NCBI RefSeq assembly: GCF_001995985.1
Contig: NZ_MUFC01000022.1
Location: 1-42,003 of the forward strand
Source: Salinivibrio sharmensis
GTDB taxonomy: Bacteria > Pseudomonadota > Gammaproteobacteria > Enterobacterales > Vibrionaceae
DNA length: 42,003 nt
Direction: 5' to 3'
Part shown: in pieces, positions 1-9,592 of the stretch
Numbering within the stretch: position 1 is the stretch's first letter
Layout of the letters: every line of letters starts with the position of its first letter
Notes under the pieces: generated by a model
What the model was told of the DNA's origin: nothing
Seen by the model: the letters and a program-made list of their open reading frames with translations, nothing else
The model's database searches: none
Made by a program: the position numbers and the translations under genes

Positions 1-42
1 GATAGCGTTAGTGGTGAGCTATCTAAGAAAATGTGGCTTTAA
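1..42 (+). CDS. Possible 3' tail of a gene entering from the left
   Basis: Frame 1 is open from the first base to a TAA at 40-42, giving 13 codons that end in KKMWL. A plus-strand terminator at 196-219 suggests that some plus-strand transcription unit ends here and converges on rpsT. In vibrios nhaR is, from memory, the usual neighbour of rpsT, but this tail is far too short to identify. It may be chance. Confidence 0.22.
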   Translation, partial: DSVSGELSKKMWL

Positions 43-44
43 CA

Positions 45-147
45 TGGCGGATATAAGGCAAATACTGGCTTCTATCCGCCAATTTGGGCGTTGGTCGGTA
101 GCGACCACTCTCTAACAAAAAATATCGCGATCGCGGCCTACGGCCGC
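45..147. repeat. Cluster of three inverted repeats in intergenic DNA
   Basis: Three potential hairpins follow one another. TGGCGGATA (45-53) pairs with TATCCGCCA (73-81); GGTCG (93-97) pairs with CGACC (102-106); GCGGCC (133-138) pairs with GGCCGC (142-147). A GCGATCGC palindrome overlaps the left flank of the third. None has a T-tract directly after it. They may be processing signals or the remains of an untranslated tail. No function can be assigned. Confidence 0.45.
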
Positions 148-150
148 TTA

Positions 151-182
151 TCAAAAAGAACCCCGCCTAAAAAGGCGGGGTT
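151..182 (-). terminator. Rho-independent terminator of rpsT
   Basis: Read on the minus strand, arms of nine bases (AACCCCGCC/GGCGGGGTT) are followed by CTTTTT. It lies about 60 bp past the rpsT stop and is the natural end of that transcript. Confidence 0.8.
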
Positions 183-195
183 CGTCAGCAATCTG

Positions 196-219
196 AACCG
201 GCCGAAGCCGGTTTTTTTT
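196..219 (+). terminator. Rho-independent terminator on the plus strand
   Basis: Arms AACCGGC (196-202) and GCCGGTT (206-212) enclose a short loop and are followed by a run of eight T. The T-run sits only on the plus-strand side, so this ends transcription arriving from the left and shields rpsT from it. Confidence 0.75.
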
Positions 220-240
220 ATCGCTTTGCAAAGAGCAAAA

Positions 241-501
241 TTACAGCGCTTTAATTTGTGCTGCGAATGCTGCTTTGTAACGAGCTGCTTTGTTCTTGTG
301 GATCAGGCCTTTGGTGGCTGAACGATCAAGAATAGGCTGAACTTGTGCAAAAGCAGCAGTTGCCGCTTCTTTGTCGCCTGCAGCGATAGCTGAAGCAGTT
401 TTCTTCATGTAAGTGCGCATCATAGAGCGACGGCTTGCGTTGTGCTGGCGACGCTTCTCAGACTGGATCGCACGCTTCTTAGCAGATTTGATATTCGCCA
501 A
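241..501 (-). CDS. rpsT: 30S ribosomal protein S20
   Basis: This primary 16S rRNA-binding protein of the small subunit is 86 aa, the family's normal size. It is recognised by its start (M)[17 protein letters not shown] and by [13 protein letters not shown] near the C-terminus. The first codon is TTG at 499-501: codon two onward matches S20, and a GGGAG Shine-Dalgarno lies about 8 bp upstream. Another in-frame TTG at 514-516 would add five non-conserved residues. E. coli rpsT also starts with UUG, and that weak start is part of S20 autoregulation of its own translation, so the same control is likely here. The gene is transcribed alone, divergent from murJ, with its own promoter and terminator. 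Confidence 0.97.
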   Translation of the reverse strand: MANIKSAKKRAIQSEKRRQHNASRRSMMRTYMKKTASAIAAGDKEAATAAFAQVQPILDRSATKGLIHKNKAARYKAAFAAQIKAL

Positions 502-549
502 GGGTCTAACTCCCAAATCTTTTTGTTCGGTGACATTTCAAGGCGGAGG

Positions 550-578
550 ACTATGCCTCTTTTTACCTCTATTGTCAA
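550..578 (-). promoter_or_regulatory. Sigma-70 promoter of rpsT
   Basis: On the minus strand a perfect -35 TTGACA (573-578) is followed, after exactly 17 bp, by a -10 CATAGT (550-555; four of six match). Transcription would start about 40 bp before the TTG start codon, leaving a short leader with the Shine-Dalgarno. Confidence 0.7.
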
Positions 579-614
579 TTCATTTGTGCAAAGATCCGCC
601 GCTCCAACGATGTG

Positions 615-644
615 TTGGCGCTGCGGGGTTATCACAGTTAATAT
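615..644 (+). promoter_or_regulatory. Weak candidate promoter for murJ
   Basis: TTGGCG (615-620), an 18-bp gap and TAATAT (639-644) is the best sigma-70-like pair I can find in the rpsT-murJ divergent region on the plus strand. Both hexamers match only four of six positions, so this is tentative. Confidence 0.3.
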
Positions 645-786
645 GGCGGCTGATTCTATCAGCATTTCAGCCCCGACGTCACCTATATTTCCATTTCTTC
701 TCTCTGTCAGCGGTTGGGCGACGTGGCGAAGAAAAAAGAAGGCGTGACAGTGACGCGCATTGGGCACGTGTTTTCAAGAGGTAACC

Positions 787-2358
787 GTGAGTAAGCGACT
801 TTTACGCTCTGGGCTCATCGTGAGCACCATGACCTTGGTGTCCCGAGTTTTAGGATTGGTGCGCGATGTGGTCATCGCGAACTTAATGGGTGCAGGGGCG
901 GCCGCCGATGTGTTCTTCTTTGCCAATAAAATTCCGAACTTTCTGCGCCGTTTGTTCGCGGAAGGGGCTTTCTCGCAAGCGTTTGTCCCTGTCTTAACGG
1001 AATACCAAGCGCGAGATAAAGATGATGACACTCGCTCGCACTCGCGTGAGCTGGTGGCGAATGTGGTCGGAACCTTGGGAGGGCTGGTCACCCTTGTCAC
1101 CTTGCTCGGGGTGATCGGCTCGCCAGTGTTAGCGGCGCTGTTTGGTACTGGGTGGTTTGTTGATTGGTTAGAAGGGCGACCTGATGGGGCTAAATTCGAG
1201 CTTGCCAGCTTGATGCTCAAGATTACCTTCCCTTATTTGTGGTTTATTACCTTTGTGGCGCTATCAGGGGCGATCCTCAATACCCTCAATAAGTTTGCGG
1301 TCTCAAGCTTTACTCCGGTCTTTTTGAATATCGCCATTATTGCAGCGGCGATAGGGATCTCCCCGCATCTTGCCCAACCAGAAATCGGCCTGGCGATGGG
1401 GGTGTTTGTTGGGGGCGCGATGCAACTTTTATTTCAACTGCCTTTTTTGTCGCAAGAGGGGATGTTGGTCAAACCTAAATGGGGATGGCGTCATCCTGGG
1501 GTTGTGAAAATACGCCAGCTTATGATCCCTGCATTGTTTGGGGTTTCAGTAAGCCAAATTAACCTATTATTCGATACCTTTATCGCCAGTTTCTTGATGA
1601 CCGGCTCGATCAGTTGGCTGTATTACTCCGACCGCTTGCTGGAGTTTCCACTCGGCTTATTTGGCATCGCGATCGCGACTGTTATTCTCCCTGCGTTATC
1701 GAAAAAGCATGTCGACCAGTCTCCGCAACAGTTCGCAGCCACGATGGATTGGGGGGTACGCATGGTGCTTTTGCTTGGGATCCCAGCGATGGCAGGACTC
1801 ATCGTGCTAGCAAAACCGATGCTGATGGTACTCTTTATGCGGGGGGAATTTGGTGTACCGGATGTTCAGGCGGCAAGTCTATCACTGATGGCATATGCCT
1901 GTGGCCTGGTTAACTTTATGGTGATCAAGGTGCTTGCGCCTGGTTACTATGCCCGTCAAGACACCAAAACGCCTGTTAAATACGGGGTCATTGCCATGGT
2001 GAGTAACATGGTTTTTAACGCCATTTTTGCTTACTTATTTAGTTATGTCGGGCTTGCGATGGCCACCGCATTATCGGCGGTTATCAACGCTGGCCTTCTC
2101 TATCAAGGACTGCACCGTCAGGGGATTTACCGGTTATCACGGGCAACCATTGGCTTTATCGTTAAGCTGCTCTTGGCGGTAAGTGTGATGATCATTGGGT
2201 TGTACCTTGTGATGCCAGCGCTGTCTCAGTGGGTATCGATGTCTTTGCTATCGCGTAGCGTCATGCTCGCAGGACTGATTGTAGGTGGTGGGACACTGTA
2301 CCTTGTCACGGCGTTGTTGGCGGGAGTGAGATTGAGTGACATTCGCCATCATGGGTGA
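787..2358 (+). CDS. murJ: Lipid II flippase MurJ
   Basis: MurJ is the inner-membrane MOP-superfamily flippase that moves lipid II to the periplasmic face for peptidoglycan synthesis. The 523-aa product is hydrophobic throughout, consistent with the family's 14 membrane segments. It starts with the typical STMTLVSRVLGLVRD stretch (around residues 13-27), whose arginines line the substrate cavity in characterised members, and continues with FFFANKIPNFLRRLFAEGAF. I chose GTG at 787 because AAGAGG lies 5 bp upstream and homology begins there. An upstream in-frame TTG at 760 adds nine residues unlike the family. In vibrios and pseudomonads murJ sits next to rpsT and ribF, as here. Identification is firm. 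Confidence 0.95.
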   Translation: MSKRLLRSGLIVSTMTLVSRVLGLVRDVVIANLMGAGAAADVFFFANKIPNFLRRLFAEGAFSQAFVPVLTEYQARDKDDDTRSHSRELVANVVGTLGGLVTLVTLLGVIGSPVLAALFGTGWFVDWLEGRPDGAKFELASLMLKITFPYLWFITFVALSGAILNTLNKFAVSSFTPVFLNIAIIAAAIGISPHLAQPEIGLAMGVFVGGAMQLLFQLPFLSQEGMLVKPKWGWRHPGVVKIRQLMIPALFGVSVSQINLLFDTFIASFLMTGSISWLYYSDRLLEFPLGLFGIAIATVILPALSKKHVDQSPQQFAATMDWGVRMVLLLGIPAMAGLIVLAKPMLMVLFMRGEFGVPDVQAASLSLMAYACGLVNFMVIKVLAPGYYARQDTKTPVKYGVIAMVSNMVFNAIFAYLFSYVGLAMATALSAVINAGLLYQGLHRQGIYRLSRATIGFIVKLLLAVSVMIIGLYLVMPALSQWVSMSLLSRSVMLAGLIVGGGTLYLVTALLAGVRLSDIRHHG

Positions 2359-2408
2359 TAGAAAACGCGGATTATCAATCCAGGGCTGATTGCCAGCGCT
2401 GACTAGTA

Positions 2409-2414
2409 TATAAT
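2409..2414 (+). promoter_or_regulatory. Candidate -10 element upstream of ribF
   Basis: A perfect TATAAT lies 35 bp before the ribF ATG in the 91-bp gap after murJ. The hexamer 17 bp upstream (CTGATT) is a poor -35, so the promoter is plausible but not certain. It would drive ribF and perhaps the ileS group behind it. Confidence 0.45.
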
Positions 2415-2449
2415 CCGCCAGTTTTAATAGTTCAAATAGTCAGCAGGCA

Positions 2450-3391
2450 ATGGAATTAATTCGCGGCATCCACAACATCCGGACGCAACACCGAGGCTGT
2501 GTACTGACCATCGGTAATTTCGATGGCGTCCACTTGGGCCATCAAGCGGTTTTGCGTCAAGTGGTGGAAAAAGCGAGAGCGCTCGGGCTGCCTGCGACTG
2601 TGATGCTGTTTGAGCCACAACCGCTTGAGCTTTTTTTGGGTGAACATGCCCCCGCTCGCCTATCGCGATTGCGCGATAAATATACCCAGCTTGCCAAACT
2701 GGGAGTCGATAGGCTGTTGTGCGTGAGTTTTACCCCAGCATTCGCTGCGATGAGCCCTGATGTCTTTGTGGACCGCTTGTTGGTCAATCAATTGGGTGTT
2801 AAGTTTCTGGTAGTGGGTGATGACTTTCGTTTTGGTCTTAAGCGAGCGGGCGATTTTTCCCGTTTAGCGCAAGCCGGACAAGAGCATGACTTTGCAGTTG
2901 TCAGCACTGAAAGCTTTTGTGTCAGCGATCGTCGCGTGAGTAGCACCGCGATTCGTGATGCGCTTTCCGCCGGTGAGATGAAAGCCGCAGCCGATATGCT
3001 GGGGCGCCCATACAGTATCTGTGGCCGGGTTGCCCACGGGCGCAAACTAGGACGAACCATTGGCTTTCCAACGGCGAATGTGTTGCTTAAGCGCCGGGTC
3101 TCGCCCGTTTCTGGCGTTTATGCGGTCAGCGTAGCCGGTGCCGTTGAAGGTCAGTCGCTACCAGGGGTCGCGAATGTAGGAAACCGTCCTACGGTCAACG
3201 GCACGCGCCAGCAACTCGAAGTACACCTTTTTGATCACACGCTCGACTTATACGGCAAACAGCTTGAAGTGAGCTTATTACATAAGTTGCGTGATGAAAC
3301 CAAATTTGCGTCAGTTGACGCTTTGAAAATGCAAATTCAACGAGATGCATCAGCCGCGCGTGCGTGGCTGGCTGATGCCAATAATGTCTAG
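2450..3391 (+). CDS. ribF: Bifunctional riboflavin kinase / FAD synthetase
   Basis: RibF phosphorylates riboflavin to FMN and then adenylates FMN to FAD in the cytoplasm. The 313-aa protein has the family's two domains. The N-terminal FAD-synthetase nucleotidyltransferase shows GNFDGVHLGHQ (about residues 23-33) and the VSSTAIRDAL signature near 163-172. The C-terminal flavokinase shows GRTIGFPTAN and the GVANVGNRPT motif. The start at ATG 2450 gives MELIRGIHN, as in relatives. The order ribF-ileS-lspA is conserved in gammaproteobacteria, and ileS follows after 30 bp, so cotranscription is likely. Confidence 0.96.
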   Translation: MELIRGIHNIRTQHRGCVLTIGNFDGVHLGHQAVLRQVVEKARALGLPATVMLFEPQPLELFLGEHAPARLSRLRDKYTQLAKLGVDRLLCVSFTPAFAAMSPDVFVDRLLVNQLGVKFLVVGDDFRFGLKRAGDFSRLAQAGQEHDFAVVSTESFCVSDRRVSSTAIRDALSAGEMKAAADMLGRPYSICGRVAHGRKLGRTIGFPTANVLLKRRVSPVSGVYAVSVAGAVEGQSLPGVANVGNRPTVNGTRQQLEVHLFDHTLDLYGKQLEVSLLHKLRDETKFASVDALKMQIQRDASAARAWLADANNV

Positions 3392-3421
3392 AGTGTAACC
3401 TCCATACGGAATCAATAATCA

Positions 3422-6247
3422 ATGAGTGACTACAAAGATACCTTAAACCTGCCGGAAACCGCGTTTCCGATGCGAGGTAATCTTGCTAAGCGTGAGCCTG
3501 ATATGCTCAAGCGTTGGTACGATGAAGATCTTTACGGTGCAATCCGTCAAGCGAAGAAAGGCAAAAAAACATTTATTTTGCACGACGGTCCTCCGTACGC
3601 GAACGGCAACATTCATATTGGTCACTCTGTTAATAAAATTCTCAAAGACATTATTATTAAATCGAAAACGCTGGCGGACTATGACGCACCGTATGTCCCT
3701 GGCTGGGACTGCCACGGTCTGCCTATCGAGTTGATGGTAGAGAAAAAAGTCGGCAAGCCAGGTCAGAAGATTTCTACCGCTGAGTTCCGTGAAAAGTGCC
3801 GTGAATATGCCGCCAAACAAGTGGAAGGCCAAAAAGCGGACTTTAAACGTCTTGGCGTGTTAGGTGAGTGGGATAAGCCTTACCTGACCATGGATTTTAA
3901 TACCGAAGCCAATATTATCCGTGCATTGGGTAAAATTGCCGGTAATGGCCACCTACACAAAGGCTTCAAGCCTGTGCATTGGTGTACAGATTGTGGCTCG
4001 GCACTCGCTGAAGCCGAAGTTGAGTACCAAGATAAGACCTCACCGTCTATTGACGTGACTTTCCGAGCGGTCGATGAGCAAGCATTGGTCAACGTATTTA
4101 CACTGGCGGGCGACCACCAAGGTGAAGGCCCAGTGTCAGCGGTGATCTGGACCACCACCCCTTGGACCTTGCCGGCGAACCGTGCGGTCGCGGTCGCGGC
4201 GGACTTGGAATATGTCTTAGTACAGGTTGAAGGTGACCAGCCACAGCGCTTGATCCTTGCCGCAGAGCTGGCAAAAGATGTGATGGATCGCGCGGGTATT
4301 GAGCACTATCACAACCTTGGTTTCTGTAAAGGTGAAGCGCTAGAGCTTCAACGCGTGCAGCATCCTTTTTACGATTTTGATGTGCCAGTGATCCTAGGTG
4401 ATCATGTCACCACCGAGTCCGGTACGGGTGTGGTTCACACAGCGCCGGGTCATGGTCAAGAAGACTTTGTGGTAGGACAAAAATACGATCTCGAAGTGGC
4501 TAACCCGGTTGGCAGCAATGGTGTTTATCTGCCGGATACGCCACTGTTTGCTGGTCAACACGTGTTCAAAGCCAACGACAATGTGATTGAAGCGCTGAAA
4601 ACGCACGGCGCGTTGCTGCATCATCACGCGTATGAGCACAGCTACCCGCATTGCTGGCGCCACAAAACACCGATCATTTTCCGCGCGACGCCGCAATGGT
4701 TTATTGCTATGGACAAAGCGGGTCTGCGTGACAAAGCGTTGCAAGAGATTCAGAACGTTGAGTGGATCCCAGACTGGGGACAAAGCCGCATTGAGTCGAT
4801 GGTGGAAGGGCGTCCAGACTGGTGTATTTCTCGTCAGCGTACTTGGGGCGTACCCATCGCCCTGTTCGTGCATAAAGAAACCTCCGAGCTACACCCGGAT
4901 ACGCTCAACCTGATTGAGCAGGTGGCTCAGCGCGTAGAACAAGCCGGTATTCAAGCGTGGTGGGATCTCGATCTTAACGAACTGCTAGGCGATGACGCTG
5001 ACCAGTACGAGAAAGTTTTGGACACCCTAGATGTGTGGTTTGACTCTGGTGCAACGCATTATGCTGTGGTTAATCAGCGTGATGAGTTTAACGGTCAAGA
5101 AGCCGATATGTACTTGGAAGGCTCGGATCAACACCGCGGCTGGTTCCAGTCATCGCTGATGACGTCAGTGGCAATTAAAGGGCAAGCGCCTTACCGCCGC
5201 GTACTGACGCATGGCTTCACCGTTGATGGTAACGGTCGCAAAATGTCGAAGTCGCTGGGTAACACCATCATGCCGCAAGATGTGATGAACAAGCTTGGGG
5301 CTGACATTCTTCGCTTGTGGGTGGCATCAACCGATTACACTGGCGAAATTAGCGTGTCGGATGAAATTCTAAAACGCAGTGCCGATGCTTATCGTCGTAT
5401 CCGCAATACCTCGCGCTTCTTGCTCGCTAACCTACACGGTTTTGATCCTAAAACTGACTTGGTTGCGCCAGAAGACTTGGTGGCGGTTGATCGCTGGGCA
5501 GTGAGCCGCGCACTTGAGGCGCAACAAGAGATCACTGCTGCGTATGATGCGTGTAACTTCCACCAAGTGACGCAGCGTTTGATGCAGTTCTGCTCGATTG
5601 AAATGGGCTCGTTCTACCTCGATATCATCAAGGATCGCCAGTACACGGCCAAAGCAGGCAGCCATGCGCACCGCAGCTGTCAAACGGCGCTGTTCCACAT
5701 CGTGGAAGCACTGGTACGCTGGATGGCACCGATTATGTCATTTACCGCCGATGAAATCTGGAATGAAATGCCGGGTGAGCGCAACCAGTTTGTCTTCACC
5801 GAAGTTTGGTACGACGGCTTATTTGACCTTGAACAGCAGGCTGTGCTCAACCAAGCGTTCTGGGCGAAATTGCTTGATGTGCGTGATGCGGTGAACAAGA
5901 CCTTGGAGCAAGCGCGCAACGAGAAAGTCATTGGCGGCTCGTTAGAAGCGGAAGTCACGCTCTATGCACCTGCTGATTTTGCCGAGAAGCTGCGCTTGAT
6001 GGGTGATGAGCTTCGCTTTGTATTACTGACCTCGAAAGCGACCGTGGTTGCCGGTGACGCGCCAGCGTCTGCCACGCAGACGGAGCTTGACGGTTTAGCC
6101 GTGGAAGTGGCGGCATCGAGTGCGGCTAAATGTGAGCGCTGTTGGCACCATGTTGCTGACGTCGGCACCATTGCCGGTCATGAAGAGATCTGTGGCCGTT
6201 GTGTGACTAATATTGCAGGAGAAGGCGAAAGCCGCCAATTTGCGTGA
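3422..6247 (+). CDS. ileS: Isoleucyl-tRNA synthetase
   Basis: This class I aminoacyl-tRNA synthetase charges tRNA-Ile and edits misactivated valine. Its 941 aa match the bacterial (E. coli-type) enzyme. The HIGH motif is HIGH at residues 65-68 and KMSKS is at 607-611. The editing domain is present, with [13 protein letters not shown] near 245-257. The C-terminal zinc finger has cysteines 904, 907, 924 and 927. The zinc-bearing type is the usual mupirocin-sensitive housekeeping form. The stop overlaps the lspA start (TGATG), which suggests translational coupling. Identity is certain. Confidence 0.98.
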   Translation: MSDYKDTLNLPETAFPMRGNLAKREPDMLKRWYDEDLYGAIRQAKKGKKTFILHDGPPYANGNIHIGHSVNKILKDIIIKSKTLADYDAPYVPGWDCHGLPIELMVEKKVGKPGQKISTAEFREKCREYAAKQVEGQKADFKRLGVLGEWDKPYLTMDFNTEANIIRALGKIAGNGHLHKGFKPVHWCTDCGSALAEAEVEYQDKTSPSIDVTFRAVDEQALVNVFTLAGDHQGEGPVSAVIWTTTPWTLPANRAVAVAADLEYVLVQVEGDQPQRLILAAELAKDVMDRAGIEHYHNLGFCKGEALELQRVQHPFYDFDVPVILGDHVTTESGTGVVHTAPGHGQEDFVVGQKYDLEVANPVGSNGVYLPDTPLFAGQHVFKANDNVIEALKTHGALLHHHAYEHSYPHCWRHKTPIIFRATPQWFIAMDKAGLRDKALQEIQNVEWIPDWGQSRIESMVEGRPDWCISRQRTWGVPIALFVHKETSELHPDTLNLIEQVAQRVEQAGIQAWWDLDLNELLGDDADQYEKVLDTLDVWFDSGATHYAVVNQRDEFNGQEADMYLEGSDQHRGWFQSSLMTSVAIKGQAPYRRVLTHGFTVDGNGRKMSKSLGNTIMPQDVMNKLGADILRLWVASTDYTGEISVSDEILKRSADAYRRIRNTSRFLLANLHGFDPKTDLVAPEDLVAVDRWAVSRALEAQQEITAAYDACNFHQVTQRLMQFCSIEMGSFYLDIIKDRQYTAKAGSHAHRSCQTALFHIVEALVRWMAPIMSFTADEIWNEMPGERNQFVFTEVWYDGLFDLEQQAVLNQAFWAKLLDVRDAVNKTLEQARNEKVIGGSLEAEVTLYAPADFAEKLRLMGDELRFVLLTSKATVVAGDAPASATQTELDGLAVEVAASSAAKCERCWHHVADVGTIAGHEEICGRCVTNIAGEGESRQFA

Positions 6248-6756
6248 TGCAGACTCTTTCCCTCTCGCAATCAGGTTGGCGCTGGCTTTGGCTGGCGCCG
6301 CTGGTCTTTGCACTCGATATCGGCAGTAAATGGCTAGTGATGCAAACCATGGAATATGGGTTTGCTCACCGCATCGAAGTATTGCCTTTCTTTAACCTGA
6401 CGTATGTGCACAACCATGGCGCGGCGTTCAGCTTTTTAAGTGATGCGGGTGGCTGGCAACGCTGGCTGTTCAGTATCATTGCGCTGGGTGTCAGCGGGCT
6501 ATTGGCGTATTGGATGCGGCATACTCCGGCCAATAAACGCATGATCAATATCGCTTATGCCATGATCATTGGCGGGGCGCTAGGTAACCTGTTTGATCGC
6601 CTTGTTCATGGTTATGTGATTGACTTTCTTGATTTTTACCTCGGTAATTCGCACTGGCCAGCGTTTAACCTCGCCGACTCGGCGATTTGCGTGGGAGCGG
6701 CATTAATCATCTTGGATAGTTTTCGCCAAGGCCAGTCATCGACTAAACAAGGATGA
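6247..6756 (+). CDS. lspA: Lipoprotein signal peptidase (signal peptidase II)
   Basis: LspA is an inner-membrane aspartyl protease that cuts the signal peptide of diacylglyceryl-modified prolipoproteins. The 169-aa product has four hydrophobic segments. Conserved motifs are [23 protein letters not shown] (Asp126) and FNLADS (Asp144); the last two aspartates are the expected catalytic dyad. ATG 6247 overlaps the ileS stop by one base. A GTG three bases earlier is also possible and would add one residue. Two lipoproteins of this window's pilus locus (RcpB, TadD) would be substrates. Confidence 0.96.
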   Translation: MQTLSLSQSGWRWLWLAPLVFALDIGSKWLVMQTMEYGFAHRIEVLPFFNLTYVHNHGAAFSFLSDAGGWQRWLFSIIALGVSGLLAYWMRHTPANKRMINIAYAMIIGGALGNLFDRLVHGYVIDFLDFYLGNSHWPAFNLADSAICVGAALIILDSFRQGQSSTKQG

Positions 6757-6800
6757 TGCGTATCTATTCCCATTACCGCGACGTTCTAAAAGGATGAATC

Positions 6801-7232
6801 ATGACAGCAATCACAGCGACTAGCGAAGTCATTATGCACTTTACCATCAAACTTGAAGATGGTTCGGTCGCCGACACCACCCATAATGCCGGTAAACCGG
6901 CGAAGCTGGTCATGGGCGATGGCAGCTTGACGGAAAACTTTGAAACGTGCCTTCTTGGGTTAAAAGAAGGTGAGTCGAGCAGCTTCACCTTAGCGCCAGA
7001 GGATGCATTCGGCCAACCTAACCCGGATAATATCCATCACATGGATCGCCGCCACTTTGGTGGAGAAACGCCGGCAGAGGAAGGGGCGATCATCGCCTTT
7101 AGTGGGCCTCAAGGACAGGAGATCCCAGGGATCATTACCGCAGTCACTGGGGATTCTGTTACGGTTGATTTTAATCACCCACTGGCTGGAAAAACCGTCA
7201 TTTTTGACGTTGAAATTATAAGTGTGCAATAA
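6801..7232 (+). CDS. fkpB: FKBP-type peptidyl-prolyl isomerase, SlpA/FkpB type
   Basis: FkpB is a cytoplasmic peptidyl-prolyl cis-trans isomerase and chaperone with an FKBP fold interrupted by an insert-in-flap domain. The 143-aa protein begins with an FKBP strand ([16 protein letters not shown]), followed by [20 protein letters not shown] and [12 protein letters not shown]. It ends with [18 protein letters not shown], the SlyD/SlpA hallmark. It lacks the histidine-rich metal-binding tail of SlyD, which favours SlpA/FkpB. ATG 6801 follows AAAGGATG. ispH begins 10 bp after the stop, the same arrangement as in E. coli. Confidence 0.94.
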   Translation: MTAITATSEVIMHFTIKLEDGSVADTTHNAGKPAKLVMGDGSLTENFETCLLGLKEGESSSFTLAPEDAFGQPNPDNIHHMDRRHFGGETPAEEGAIIAFSGPQGQEIPGIITAVTGDSVTVDFNHPLAGKTVIFDVEIISVQ

Positions 7233-7242
7233 AGGCGGACAC

Positions 7243-8187
7243 ATGAAGATCTTACTTGCCAATCCCCGTGGTTTTTGCGCAGGGGTTGACCGTGCCATCA
7301 GTATTGTTGAGCGAGCGCTGGAAATCTATCAACCTCCCATTTATGTCCGTCATGAAGTGGTACATAACCGCTTTGTGGTGGAAGGGTTAAAACAGCGTGG
7401 GGCGATTTTTGTTGAGCAGATCAGTGAAGTGCCCGACGACAATATTGTGATTTTCTCCGCCCACGGCGTGTCTCAGGCCGTACGCAATGAGGCCAAATCG
7501 CGTCAGTTAACCGTGTTTGACGCCACGTGTCCGCTGGTAACTAAGGTGCATATGGAAGTGGCCCGTGCCAGCCGTAAGAACATGGAAGTGGTACTGATAG
7601 GCCATGCTGGTCACCCTGAAGTGGAAGGCACCATGGGACAATACGCCAGTGAAACCGGTGGGATGTATTTGGTCGAAACCCCAGAGGATGTGTATACCTT
7701 GGAGGTGAACGACCCGGATAACCTGCATTATGTCAGTCAAACCACCCTGTCGGTCGACGAAACGGCGGATGTGATTGATACTCTGCGTAAGGTGTTTCCT
7801 AATATCCAAGGACCCCGCAAAGACGACATTTGTTACGCCACCCAGAACCGCCAAGATGCGGTGCGAGATCTAGCGCAAAGCTGTGACGTGATGGTGGTTG
7901 TCGGCTCAAAAAATAGCTCTAACTCAAACCGTCTGCGTGAGTTATCAGAAAAACTGGGAACGCCAGGTTATTTAACTGACACGGCAGAAGATATTGATCC
8001 GGCCTGGTTTGAAGGCAAGCATACGGTTGGGATCACGGCCGGCGCGTCGGCACCAGAAGAGTTAGTGGATCAAATTATCGAGCGAATCAAGCAGCTGGGT
8101 GCCACCCATGTTGATAACCTTGCTGGGCGTGAAGAAAACATGTTTTTTGAAGTGCCTAAAGAGCTACAAATTCGTGAAGTCACTTAG
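7243..8187 (+). CDS. ispH: 4-hydroxy-3-methylbut-2-enyl diphosphate reductase
   Basis: IspH catalyses the last step of the MEP pathway, reducing HMBPP to IPP and DMAPP with a [4Fe-4S] cluster. The 314-aa protein carries the three cluster cysteines at positions 12 (GFCAGVDRA), 96 ([10 protein letters not shown]) and 197 ([11 protein letters not shown]), and the catalytic Glu126 in HPEVEG. ATG 7243 follows AAAGGCGG. An in-frame GTG at 7222 lies inside fkpB and adds residues foreign to the family. A terminator follows the stop, closing the ileS-lspA-fkpB-ispH unit. Confidence 0.97.
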   Translation: MKILLANPRGFCAGVDRAISIVERALEIYQPPIYVRHEVVHNRFVVEGLKQRGAIFVEQISEVPDDNIVIFSAHGVSQAVRNEAKSRQLTVFDATCPLVTKVHMEVARASRKNMEVVLIGHAGHPEVEGTMGQYASETGGMYLVETPEDVYTLEVNDPDNLHYVSQTTLSVDETADVIDTLRKVFPNIQGPRKDDICYATQNRQDAVRDLAQSCDVMVVVGSKNSSNSNRLRELSEKLGTPGYLTDTAEDIDPAWFEGKHTVGITAGASAPEELVDQIIERIKQLGATHVDNLAGREENMFFEVPKELQIREVT

Positions 8188-8207
8188 GTTGATAATCAAT
8201 AAAGATA

Positions 8208-9126
<919 letters not shown>

Positions 9127-9131
9127 TTATT

Positions 9132-9158
9132 CATCGCGCTTCGGCGCGATGTTTTTTT
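9132..9158 (+). terminator. Rho-independent terminator after dapB
   Basis: An eight-base perfect stem, CATCGCGC/GCGCGATG, closes on a TTCG tetraloop and is followed by seven T. It begins 5 bp after the dapB stop. This is among the clearest terminators in the window. Confidence 0.9.
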
Positions 9159-9273
9159 ATCCTCTCGTGTTTGCTTTTCCATATTTGCTTTTCATTTCTT
9201 TGTTTCTTGTTCTTTACACGCCTCTCGTGAGCTTTAGGTGACAAAGTTGCTTTCATAAGCATTTAGTCATGCA

Positions 9274-9289
9274 AGGTAAACGTTTGCGA
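9274..9289. promoter_or_regulatory. PurR-like operator
   Basis: The 16-mer AGGTAAACGTTTGCGA matches the PurR consensus ACGCAAACGTTTGCGT at 13 positions, including the whole central AAACGTTT core. It lies about 180 bp upstream of the best carA promoter. In E. coli the carAB PurR site is also far upstream of P1, acting together with PepA and IHF, so purine repression is a reasonable inference. Confidence 0.6.
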
Positions 9290-9455
9290 GTTTGATTTCA
9301 TTTTAAAGAGAGAAAAAACGAGCAAGAAAGAAATCCCAATGCACCATTTGGATGTTTTTTGCCCGTAAATCGTGGTTTAAGTTTGCTTTTATAGTGCTTT
9401 GATGGTGCTTTGTTAGTGAGTGACTAATAAAATAAAGAAAAATGTTGTGCTTCGA

Positions 9456-9484
9456 TTGACAGGTAGCCGATGCATCCATAGAAT
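9456..9484 (+). promoter_or_regulatory. Strong sigma-70 promoter of carA (P1-like)
   Basis: A perfect -35 TTGACA (9456-9461), a 17-bp spacer and a -10 TAGAAT (9479-9484; five of six). It would give a leader of roughly 100 nt before the carA TTG. Confidence 0.75.
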
Positions 9485-9508
9485 GCGCGCAATTTGTCAA
9501 AATTCAGC

Positions 9509-9537
9509 TTGACGCGGGTTTTGATCTTAGATGGAAT
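9509..9537 (+). promoter_or_regulatory. Second carA promoter candidate (P2-like)
   Basis: TTGACG (9509-9514), a 17-bp spacer and TGGAAT (9532-9537). It lies 53 bp downstream of the first promoter, mirroring the tandem P1/P2 layout of enteric carAB, where P2 is ArgR-controlled. A TGAAT half-site just after the -10 could belong to a weak ARG box. Confidence 0.45.
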
Positions 9538-9592
9538 ACGTGAATGCAACGTTAGTCGTAAAAAGTGCATTTCTATATAACTGGAGGTTGTC

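Larger units (their letters stand above)
9159..9592 (+). promoter_or_regulatory. Long regulatory region upstream of carA (no gene seen)
   Basis: This 434-bp stretch is A/T- and pyrimidine-rich and has no supported gene. It holds a PurR-like box at 9274-9289, a near-consensus promoter at 9456-9484, a second promoter-like pair at 9509-9537, and the carA ribosome-binding site. The octamer CTCTCGTG occurs twice near its left end. The size suits the long, multi-protein control region known for carAB in enteric bacteria (PurR, PepA, IHF, ArgR). I see no good full ARG box; only a TGAAT half-site at 9541-9545. Confidence 0.6.

Noticed and set aside
420-784. Small frames on both strands in the rpsT-murJ gap
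   Set aside because: They overlap the rpsT promoter and start, lack ribosome-binding sites and show no protein family features.
2359-2449. FMN riboswitch upstream of ribF
   Set aside because: The gap is only 91 bp and has none of the conserved RFN element segments.
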